Notes under the pieces: generated by a model | Told to the model about the DNA's origin: nothing | What the model saw: the letters and a program-made list of their open reading frames with translations, nothing else | Databases searched by the model: none | Assembly (NCBI GenBank): GCA_027972325.1 | Contig: JAPMOS010000026.1 | Coordinates: forward strand, 20,001 to 84,000 | Source: Paratrimastix pyriformis | Lineage: Eukaryota; Preaxostyla; Paratrimastigidae | Direction of reading: 5' to 3' | DNA: 64,000 nucleotides | Position numbers and translations under genes: made by a program | Shown: in pieces, positions 55,609-64,000 of the stretch | Layout: each line of letters starts with the position of its first letter | Numbering within the stretch: position 1 is the stretch's first letter

Positions 55609-55998
55609 GTTCGCCCCTGCACACACCGCCTCAATGTCACCGGGGGTCTGTCCGGATCACGGAAAAGCACGCATCACGGAAGCCTGAGGTTGATATGCCT
55701 GTTTCTCGTCTCTGCCCCTTGCCATTCCCAGGTGCGGCGACCCACCGCTGAACCGGCTGACGAAGCACGGCCGAAGGGCAATTGTAACTTTTTGCGTCTG
55801 CGTTCCTGGTTTATATCCGTATGTGCATGTTTTGGGCTTGTACAATCCTCCTGTGACCCTGTCGAAACGACGGGTCATCTCTCTGCGCATCTATTGCCAG
55901 GTCGGTTTTTCGTCTTCCTGGCAGGCGCTGAGCCTTTCAGGGAAGGAACGAACACGACGCTTCAAGGAGAAGGAGGAAATACGGAGGGAAAAATTCTT
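55609..55998. other. Convergent intergenic region
   Basis: About 390 bp lies between the GH1 stop (plus) and the histidine-kinase stop (minus). No gene, RNA or repeat is seen; it must hold both 3' UTRs. Confidence 0.6.
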
Positions 55999-58900
55999 TC
56001 AAATCGGTTGCGACGGGGCGGCCGGCACCGAGATCGAGGGCGAATGCGAGTAGGCCCAGCCGTCGATGAGCGCCTTCTCCAACTCTTTCAATTGGAAGGG
56101 CTTCCCAACGAAGGCCTACAGACAGACGGGAGGAGCCGACAAAATGAACGGCGCTGAGATCAGACGGACATTCATCCCCGCCTCGAAACAGTGCTCTCGC
56201 TCCGTCAGAAGGACCCCGGCAGTCATGGCGACAATCCAGGGGCGGCGCTGGCCGGGCCGAATCGACTCGAGGATTTTCTGGGTGGCCTGAATGCCCGCCC
56301 AGTCAAAAGGAAAGCTCCCAGGAAAAGAAAGCACAGACTGCGAGCCCATTCATGCGCGGCATTTGAATCTGCGGGGGTGAAGAATCATGCGTGGGCTGAA
56401 GAAGGCGCTCGTCAGTGGGGGATGCAGACATCCATCAGTACCACATCATAGAAGGTCATCTGGAAGGCCTCGACGGCGCTCATGCCTAGGCCATGCACGC
56501 GGTTCAGGGGAGTGCTGACGGAGAGCTGCGGTCAGACCATCTTCGACCAATGTCATGTTCGAATAGCCCAAACGAATCAGGAATCTCTCCAAAATCTGAC
56601 GAGTCGGATGGGGGGTGAGTGCGTGGCGGGACAACCCGGGTTTTGACAGACGAGACGGTTCACGGGTTCATCTTCGACAGCCAGAATCTGCCGTTCGCGG
56701 GACGACGGACACGAGATGACGCATGAGAGAGACTTCAGGATCATGATGGAAAAACCGACCTTCAGGGGATACTTGCTCGCGAAGACCCGGGGCGCTGGAC
56801 GCAACATTCGTGAAGGAACAGGCGGCGCGGAAGGGATGGGAGGGACTGACGGAGAAACCAGACCCTCTTCGGATGAGGGTCCGACTGAGGAGGGCGACTG
56901 GGCGATGGGAGAAGCACCGATGGGAGAAGGCGTTTTTGCTGTGGTGGTCGATGAGGAATCCTCGGTCCTGGGGCTCTCCTCGGGAAGGGCTTCCAAAAGG
57001 ATGGTGAAGGTGAAAGTGGACCCAACCTACATGAGAGCAGAGCCCGAGTGCGGAGAACACACAGGGAAGACGGACACCCACTTCACTGGCCACGTGGATA
57101 TCGCCGTCGAAGAGGCGCACGAGCTGTCTGACGATGGGCAACCCGAGGCCGCTCCCACGCCTCTGCTGTTGGGGCGGAGCCGTGGAGGTGAAGAGGTCAA
57201 ACAGATGCGGGATTCGGTCTGCTGGAATGCCGCACCCGGTGTCGGAGACCGAGAAACGGAGCTGAACAACTTCGGTGGCGCGAGGCGGCGGGGAGGAGGA
57301 AGGCGCCGACTCTTTTGGGGGAGCCATAACAACTTCGGTGCCGGGAGGCGGCGGGGAGGAAGGCTCTGGCTCCTTTGGGGGCGCCATTGCTGGAGGCGAT
57401 TTGTGTTGTGCTCGCGCCAATTGGAGGACGGTCTCAGCAAATCGGGGCGACGCTCCGCCACCATCGCTGGTCATTGGGGGATGCGCAGCAATGCTACAAT
57501 CCATCAACTGGAAGATTGGGAACCAATCGCAGACTCTGACGAAGACAGCGACACTGCCGCTGTTGAAGAAGCGGGCAGAGGTGGCGGGGAAGGGAGTGGC
57601 TGCGAGACGCTGAGGAGATGGCTGGGACGGTCTGCATTCGAAAGAAAGCAAGTAATCGGCCGTGTCTGCTGGGCCTGGGCAGACCATCCAGACGCGCGCC
57701 GGTCAGGGGGCGACCCAATGCCCTCGTTTTGCCCTGCTCATGTGGTTCTGCCACTACAGATTCCGACGGCGGCTCGTTCGGAGTGAACCAAGGAAGGGTG
57801 GCAGGTGGAGCCAAGTGCTGCGTCGCCTGCATGGAAGGCTGCGGGGTCTGCTCTTCCGTTGCACGGAGTTTCAAAGCCGAGCTGCGGTGGAGGAGGTCCA
57901 CCCGCAGAGTGATCGTCCCGACTTCCGTGAATTTGACTGCATTGTGCAAAAGGTTCACCAAAATCTACGAACCGCCACGCCAGAGGAATCAGAGGAGGGG
58001 TGAGGACGGGGCGGGATGCAAACCTGCCGCAAGCGGCCCTCGTCTCCCCGAACCAAAGACGGGATTGCAGGAGAAATATCGGTGCGCAATTCCACGCCAG
58101 GAGGCTCATGGAGACTCGGAGCCTTTTCCGGGAGCACGATGGGCGGGGCTCCGAGAAGCAGCGGCTCCACAATCTGCACCCATGGATGATCGTGAACCGC
58201 ATCAAGTTCGAGCCGACCTTGATCGCGCCGGCAATGCATTGGCGAAGCCGAAAATCCACGGGATTGATGCGCAGACGGCCCAGCTCGAGGGACGACAGGT
58301 CGATCAGATCGTTGACTGCAAGCATCGATCGCGAAAACGAGAGTCATGGATTGGTGATGGCTGCCATGCGCGCGACAAACCGATGCTGATCAGATGGGCT
58401 GCCGACGTGTTGATGACCCCCAAGAGGTCGCGAATTTGGGGTGGGAGGATTTCGCGTTCAAGCCAGGCCAGTTGGATTGCCCCAGAAATCCCATTGAGGG
58501 GCGTTCTCAAAGAACAACGGTGTTGCGAAAAAAAAAGGTTTGGAACAAACTGACCGGACTTCGTGGCTGATTTTGGCCAGGAATTCATTCTTCGTCGCGA
58601 GCGCCCGGTTGAGCTCGCGGTGGATTCTGTCGAGCTCTTCCTACGACCATTCGATGAGAGATCCAACAAGACGCAACACAAGAAAGAACAAACCACCCGC
58701 ACTCGGTCCGTCAAGTCGGTGAAGCAGAGCACGGCGCCACTTTGGTCCGTTTGACGGGTCTCAAAGTGCCGCTTGCGCAGCTCAAACCGGCGCCCATCCT
58801 TGAAATTCAAGAGCTGTTGTTCGGGAAAAATCAAGTCGCATGAGGAGGGAATAATGACCGTTACCTGCGTTTCAGATGCAGTCAACATCGAGAGGAAGGA

Positions 58901-61900
58901 GGAGGGGTCCTGGAGTTGATCGCACATCCACGAGATCCGCTGGGACCTCAGTCGAGACCCTTCACGAAGCCACCGCCCATCGATGCGCCACATCTCTTCG
59001 AAGCGGCGATTCCAGAAAATCAGGGTCCAATCTAAAGACACACAGATGGGTCAGGAAAAATTGATAAGCTGCTGGATGCAGAGGATGGATGATCAAGAGA
59101 CCAGCAGACCATGCTCCCAGACAGCAATCGCATCATTGCTGCTATTGAGTGCAGCGAGGAAGATGTCTTGTCGTTCCACCACTGCGCTCGCATCGCGGAG
59201 GAAAAAGCAGGTCATGGTGATACTCTTCCAAAAGACCTGCAAGATCAAGGTTGCAACATGAGGGTCATCCGCCCGAGATCGGAGATCGTCCGAAAAACAA
59301 GAAATGACAGACCGGGCAAGAGGTCATCGAGACGGGGATGTCCTTCCCTTCTTTTGTCCGCAGGAGGAGGAGCGAAGGGTGGTTGGCACATCGGGTGTGA
59401 CCGAAGAGTGGCGAAATCAGGCTTTGCTGAGGGTCCGGGTGGACAATTGACTCGAAGGGCTGGTTGAGCAATTCAGCCTCAGAGCGTTTGGTGGCACGGA
59501 CGAAGGCCGCGTTCACGTGCATAATCTTGGACGACCCGTTGGTGAAGCACATCATATCCGAGACTGTGGAAGGTGGTGGATCCAGTGCGAGGAGGAAACG
59601 GGATGAGATGTCGCAGCAAAGCTCCTCTAGCGGCGCAGACCGTTGGCGAAGAGCTGCTGGAGCTTTGCCTCATTCTCAACGATGGTCGCATGGGCAAGCT
59701 GGGTGATGGGTGGGTGGGTGGGGGGGGGGGGGGGGGGGGATGAACAAGATCGCTCGGGATGGGATGGCGACAGACCCTCACACGCACCATTTTGGCGAGG
59801 TCTGAAGACAGTCGTCGTGCGAGGTCGCAGCTTTGGAAGGGGATCGGCTGCGGACTGTGCGACGCGAACACCAAGAAGCCTTGGAACGACACGACATCCG
59901 AAGAGCGGTCAATGAGCGGGGTCGAGAAAACGCGGTTGACGGAATGCTGCTGTCCAATGGCCAGAGCCTCGCGGAGGTCGGTACAGGCAGGGGTTCGTGG
60001 CACGGGGAGAGCAGGAGAGAGGGCACTGCGAAGGGCGCAACCCTGTACAGGGCAAAAGACACGTGTGAGAGCGCCGAAGCCACGAACACGCCCAGACCTC
60101 GTATTGGCCGTCATCTTCGATGTCCTGGGAGAGAGGGGCGACAATGGTCGGCTGGGGGAGTCGGTTGAGAAAGTCCATCCAGGCGCATGGAGGGGGTCCA
60201 TGGCAGCAGATATATTGGCCTTGCACGAAGAAGGCCGCGTCTCGGATCGGCATTGAACTGAGGGAGAAGTCAAGCGCCTCCAAAAATGGGGCAGGAAGGC
60301 CTCGGTCAGATTTTCGGCGCAGGGTGCCGTCCTCGAGGAGATACATTGCGCCCGAATCAACCCCAGGAAGCGAGTCGACAAAGCAGTCCAACAGGCGGTG
60401 CCACCACTTTCGGGGGCGCGCATCATCTTCATCTTCGTCTGACACGATCGTTGCCAGGTCTCGTTGGAGGCGGAGCGAGAGTGTGGCGAACTGCGAAGCT
60501 GTGGAGTCTTGCAGCGTCGCGAGAAGAACCTCTCCCGGGAGGAGGACCCGCGCGACGCGGAGGCGAATCCACCGCAGGCTCGGAGGATGATCGGTGTGGC
60601 TGATGAGAACGCGAAAGAGGCACCCCTCAATTCGGCGCACAGAAGCCTCGGAAGATTGCAGGGCCGCATTTTCGAGGTAGGCGCGGAGGGCGGGAACATC
60701 GGCAGGGAAAAGCTCGGGCGAATCCAGAAACAGGCAACCTTGGCGGGCCGCATCGCCCAACAGTCGCCGGGCCATTTGGTTCAGCTGTCGATCAAAAACA
60801 CACAAATAAACATGAGGTATGAGCGTGAGCTGTCCATCAGTACCATGCGAGTGACACCCCCAGATCTGGTGGTGCGTGCCCAGCCGAACTGCTGTGACCC
60901 GTTTTTCGATGACGAGAGGAAGGGAGAGACCTCATGGATGACGCCGTGAGTTGAGAGTAGGAGGGCGCCATCTTCTCCTTCGTCGATGTGCCAAAAGTAG
61001 GGCAGCGTTTCGTCATCGTCGAGCGTCGTGGCGACCCCGGCCACTTCTTCGGGGCCAACCGGAAGAGGGACCATCACAACGCGACGATCGGGGTAGAACC
61101 GAACAATAGTCAACCGGTGATCGTGATGAGGGCGCAGAAGATCTACAGAGGAAGAACGAATGTATGCCGACGACTGGTGTCACTGACCACGCAGCACAGG
61201 GCGATCACAAGGGAGGGCGCGGTCGAAGAGAGCGGAAAGAGGTAGATCCTGATCCTCTGGCAACCCCAACAGCGTACGAAATCCAAGAGAGCAGGAAAAG
61301 GTCCCACCAGAAAGGCTAACTGCCCAGATGGGCAACCCCTTTCGTGTGAGGAGAGCAGAGAGATCCTGGGCCTCGGATAAGATGGGTGAAACCTGAGGGG
61401 GACCACCTTGAGCTATCTCACTTTGCAATGATGTTGGACATTGCGGAGAGAGCAGCAAGGGGAGAGTGAGAGGTCCTCGAAGGTTGGCTGCTTCGAGGGC
61501 CGTTGTGGGCAAAGACCGGGAGCGAGCCCTTCGTGGGCCGGGTGGGGGGGGGAAGCTCCGAAGTGGGAGAGGGGGCCGTTCTATGTCCTGCGTCGGTTGA
61601 TGTAAGGCCATAAGAGGCAGTGAAAAGAGAGGTGGCGTCCTGGCTGGCCCGCTCTCTGAGCTCATCCGGAGTAAACCGGGATGGAGTGACTCCGATGATC
61701 AGGCGGGTGCGCCGCTAAAGGAACCGATCAGCGTGAAGATCAAAAATCCAAAGGGGTTGACCAAGAAGGGTATCTTCTTGCGCAAGTTGTCGAAATTCTC
61801 AACTGTTGAGTGAAGGCTTCCTTCCACTAGCAGAAAATCGATGGCTGTCACAGAAAGCCGATTCAGGGTCTCGGAAAGGTCGGTCAATGCCTTGGATGCA

Positions 61901-62094
61901 TCCACAATGGGATCAGGAACTTCTATGAGCTGAGCCTTCGCTGCCTCCAAGACAGTTTTCAGAATGCCGGAGACTGAAGTCAAGACAAAAGTGCTCAGTT
62001 GCCGTGATTCGCCATACCAGGTTGCCAAAACGCAGGTGATCCATTCGGCGCTCCCGAGGAGCAAGGTTCTTTGACCCGGCAACGGGCCACTCAT
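55999..62094 (-). CDS. Hybrid sensor histidine kinase with PAS, GAF, HisKA, HATPase and receiver domains
   Basis: A minus-strand gene of about 17 exons. A likely first exon (62094-61713, helical, one hydrophobic 'FLVNPFGFLIFTLI' segment) joins in phase to 61188 upward. Clear exons follow: 61142-60931, 60784-60098, 60042-59788, 59698-59641, 59563 downward. They carry a PAS-like N-terminal sensor, a GAF-like region ('SGAMYLLEDGTLRRKSDRG'), two or three PAS domains ('DMMCFTNGSSKIMHVNAAF', 'DWTLIFWNRRFEEMW'), then H box 'SHEVRTPLNG' assembled across an intron near 58550. N box 'NLLHNAVKFTE', G boxes 'DTGCGIPADR' and 'GSGLGLPIV', and a receiver with 'ILAVEDEPVN', 'YDVVLMDV', 'VAMTAG' and 'GKPFQL' follow. 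All key phosphotransfer residues are present. It should pass phosphate to a separate phosphotransfer protein. Donors are mostly GTCTG. Confidence 0.85.
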
Positions 62095-62153
62095 CGCATT
62101 TGAAATCTCCTGCGTCCGGTAGCCCCGGGGAGTGATTTACTGTACGCGGGCGG
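62095..62153. promoter_or_regulatory. 59-bp bidirectional promoter region
   Basis: The histidine-kinase first ATG (minus, 62094) and the adaptor-subunit ATG (plus, 62154) face away from each other across 59 bp, with no visible TATA box. Confidence 0.5.
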
Positions 62154-62798
62154 ATGACAGTGCATTCTCTGCTGGTGGGCACTCGTTCGGGCGAGGTGCT
62201 TCTTGCCAAATACTATCAGGAACTATCTACCGAACAGAAAGCCGACTTTTCACAAAAGTTGTACGGTCAGTGGCATCTCATTATTTTCCACCTCCTCATT
62301 GCGCGGTGGCAGAGAACACATCACCATTTTGGGAAGACGCCATGATCACAGAGCAAGTCGCTTGTTTCGAGTTCGTTCCTTTTTCTCTCCCACTCATTTT
62401 CCCCTGATCCGTTGTCAGCGCGTTCAGTTGTGTCTTCATCCAGATCAACCAAGTTCTTATTTTCCTGACAGGGTTTGGTGACGATGACGAGATCATCCGT
62501 CCGGAGTGCTCCTTCTCCACCCCGATCCATCTCATCCATCTGTAGTCCTGACCTGTTTACGGACCCTCGTGGAGGTCTTCTCTCGGGTGGTCTTCAAAAA
62601 GAGTATTTCGATTCAAACCTTCCACGAGAGTTACCCCAAGGCATCGTTGGCCATCCACGAGTTAATCCAACAGGTTTGCATGATCTGCTGTGGTCGAATG
62701 CGGTGATTCATCCTCGCTCCTTCTCCCAGGGACACATTCAACAACTGGACGCCGAGTCTGTCAACCGGATTTTGAAACTCAAGGGTGGGGCCGCTTAG
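62154..62798 (+). CDS. Longin-fold small subunit (coatomer zeta / adaptor sigma-like)
   Basis: Five phase-consistent exons: 62154-62265, 62313-62370, 62419-62498, 62546-62673 and 62730-62798, giving 148 residues, the usual size. 'MTVHSLLVGTRSGEVLLAKYY' matches the longin start of zeta-COP and sigma subunits. 'QVLIFLTGFGDDDEIILL' corresponds to the 'DLYFYV.G...NEL' strand and 'TCLRTLVEVFSRV' to the following helix. It ends 'GHIQQLDAESVNRILKLKG'. It would be part of a vesicle-coat complex. Zeta-COP fits best by the 'LAKYY' motif and ending; an AP or TSET small subunit is possible. Introns are only 47-72 bp. Confidence 0.75.
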
Positions 62799-63044
62799 TG
62801 CCCACCCAACTCCTCTCCCTCCTCCTTCTTCGGCTGTGCAGTGCGAAAGAAAAACCGTTTGGGAAGCGATTTGTTTTTGGATCTCCCACCGGCTCGCCTG
62901 CGGGCCCTTCGAACCGATCATGAAACAGCAGAGTTCTCCTCGGAGAGGATTCCTTGGCTCTTCTGGAAGAAGTGGCCGAATGAGGTTGGGCAATGAGTGG
63001 CTGAGGAGGAATGGCGAAGGATATTTGATCTTTTTTTTCCACGA
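62799..63044. other. No supported gene
   Basis: Unique-looking sequence between the adaptor stop and the LINE fragments; no domain seen. Confidence 0.5.
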
Positions 63045-63228
63045 TTGGGTTCAAACCCCGCCGGCCCCGTACCATTTCTCCACATTCCGGAACGGCAGTA
63101 AAAACCATCCGACCCCTTCGGGGGACAGGACACCGGAAGAGTCGTGCTCTGGCTCGGTTAGTCGGCCTTGCAAGCCGGCAAGACCTCAAATATCGGGAAG
63201 TCCTCTCCGAGGATGGGCCGACGCGTCA
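63045..63228 (+). repeat. LINE 5'-region fragment, plus orientation
   Basis: It matches the minus strand of 13100-12922 over most of its length: box B-like GGGTTCAAACCCC, 'CTCCACATTCCGGAA', 'AAAAACCATCCGACC', 'GGACAGGACACCGGAAGAG', 'GCTCTGGCTCGGTTAGTCGG', 'CTCAAATATCGGGAAGTCCT', 'GAGGATGGGCCGACGCG'. It is cut off at both ends; at 63229 it meets the 3' end of a LINE in the opposite orientation. Confidence 0.85.
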
Positions 63229-64000
63229 GGAGAGAGAACATGCTGTGTATTTGCGAGGGCGCAGGCGACAAGTTCAAGAGAAAGATTACTCGCGCCTTCG
63301 CGCCATGCGTTACACTCCGGGGGGGGGCCGGGCCGAATGACCCGGATGATGGCTCCTCCCGGCCGGGGGCCCGCCTGGTGGCGGGGCCGCCCAGTGATGG
63401 GTGTGGGTGTTGGGGAGGGGTGCTCAGGGGCGGGTGGGGCGGGTCGAGGGCCCCGGACGGCCGCTACGGCGTGGCCAGGGCGCGGGGCCCGCCGCGGCAG
63501 CAGCGCCGTTGCGCATGGTCATGAGCGCGAGTGCGTCCCGAACCAGGAGGGTCGAGACGGAGGAGAGGGCCCGCTGGAGGTCGGTTCGCGCGGCAGGGGG
63601 GTCGGCCGGTGTCAGCCGCGACAGGGCCTGGCATGTGGCCCGGGGCACGGTCCCTCGGGCCGACAGGATCACCGGCACCGCGCGACAGGGCTGCCCGGTG
63701 GCCTCCGTGACGGCCTGGCAGAGGGCGACGTAGTGGGCCGCCTTGGCTGCCGCCTGCGCCGGCCAGTCGTGGGTCTGGCCAGTGATGGCCGCGTCGAGCA
63801 GCCACCAGGTGCCGTCCGAGCCGCGGGACTGCAACACCAGGTCGGGGTGCACGTCGCGGAGGGCGGCGGGGAGCTTGGCCAGCAGGGAGGGTGGGAAGGC
63901 GGGCGCACAGTTGGTTGCCGACACGCCCATGTAGTGCCGCGTGACCCAGTCGCGTTGCCCGCCGAACCAGGCCCAGAGTCGGCGGACCACACGGTCGTGG
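63229..64000 (-). mobile_element. Second copy of the GIY-YIG-type LINE family, 3' part
   Basis: The tail repeat (63229-63370, ending 'AAATACACAGCATGTTCTCT') is followed upstream by a 3' UTR and the C-terminal coding region to the window edge. It is diverged from the 7101 copy but clearly homologous. It appears inserted into or next to the 5'-region fragment at 63045-63228. Confidence 0.85.
63424..64000 (-). CDS. LINE ORF2 C-terminus: restriction-like endonuclease (partial)
   Basis: The frame is open to the window edge. It reads 'VRRLWAWFGGQRDWV', 'HYMGVSATNCAPAFPPS', then the RLE motifs 'HPDLVLQSRGSDG', 'WWLLDAAITG' and a Lys in 'AAAKAAHYVALCQAV'. It ends 'STLLVRDALALMTMRNG' before a Pro/Arg tail. 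The equivalent part of the 7101-11648 ORF is about 65-70 percent similar by eye. The RT and GIY-YIG parts lie beyond the window. Confidence 0.85.
   Translation of the reverse strand, partial: HDRVVRRLWAWFGGQRDWVTRHYMGVSATNCAPAFPPSLLAKLPAALRDVHPDLVLQSRGSDGTWWLLDAAITGQTHDWPAQAAAKAAHYVALCQAVTEATGQPCRAVPVILSARGTVPRATCQALSRLTPADPPAARTDLQRALSSVSTLLVRDALALMTMRNGAAAAAGPAPWPRRSGRPGPSTRPTRP

Noticed and set aside
61699-62094. Separate small membrane protein gene
   Set aside because: It can stand alone, but a GTTCC-to-CAG splice joins it in phase to the histidine kinase; kept as the probable first exon.

Overview
This is a eukaryotic nuclear window, GC-rich and probably from a free-living protist. Host genes are cut by many short GT-AG introns, intergenic space and introns are packed with ATC/GAT microsatellites, and retroelements make up more than a third of the sequence. 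The gene mix (hybrid histidine kinase, Crinkler/RHS-like NTPase, large LRR proteins, secreted GH1 glycosidase) would suit an anaerobic flagellate such as a Preaxostyla species (for example Paratrimastix). That placement is an inference from gene content, not a proof. A notable trait is that nearly all introns I could resolve begin GTCTG or GTCCG rather than GTRAGT.

Layout. 1-4.5 kb: a DIRS-type retroelement fossil cut by the window edge, a dispersed LINE-tail repeat and two unassigned ORFs. 5.4-20.1 kb: the C-terminal exons of a plus-strand Crinkler/RHS-like gene. Its 12.2-kb intron holds a 6.2-kb LINE (GIY-YIG, RT, RNase H and restriction-like endonuclease in one protein), minisatellites and virus-like helicase fossils. 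20.1-23.3 kb: minisatellites, short LINE-tail insertions and a broken LINE fragment. 23.4-30.9 kb: a minus-strand protein kinase fused to an array of ten near-identical single-LRR exons. 32-34.5 kb: a DNA transposon with about 45-bp inverted ends around an intron-bearing transposase gene. 35.7-46.4 kb: a head-to-tail stack of minus-strand LINEs. One is whole; another carries a ubiquitin-specific-protease domain, an APE endonuclease, part of an RNase H and a methyltransferase-like C-terminus, but has lost its reverse transcriptase.

47-63 kb is the most host-like part: tRNA-Asn; a 706-residue LRR protein divergent from a 12-exon GH1 beta-glucosidase gene; a hybrid sensor histidine kinase; and a five-exon coatomer/adaptor small subunit divergent from it. 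The glucosidase gene carries three tRNA genes (Glu, Asp, Gly) inside its introns. It is split by a fresh Tc1-like transposon that landed at a TA two codons before the catalytic nucleophile. The window ends in a second copy of the GIY-YIG-type LINE family, inserted next to a 5'-region fragment of the same family in opposite orientation.

Exon boundaries were set by eye from splice dinucleotides, reading phase and family conservation. The GH1, adaptor and LRR-array models are phase-consistent throughout. Family names rest on motif recognition only.
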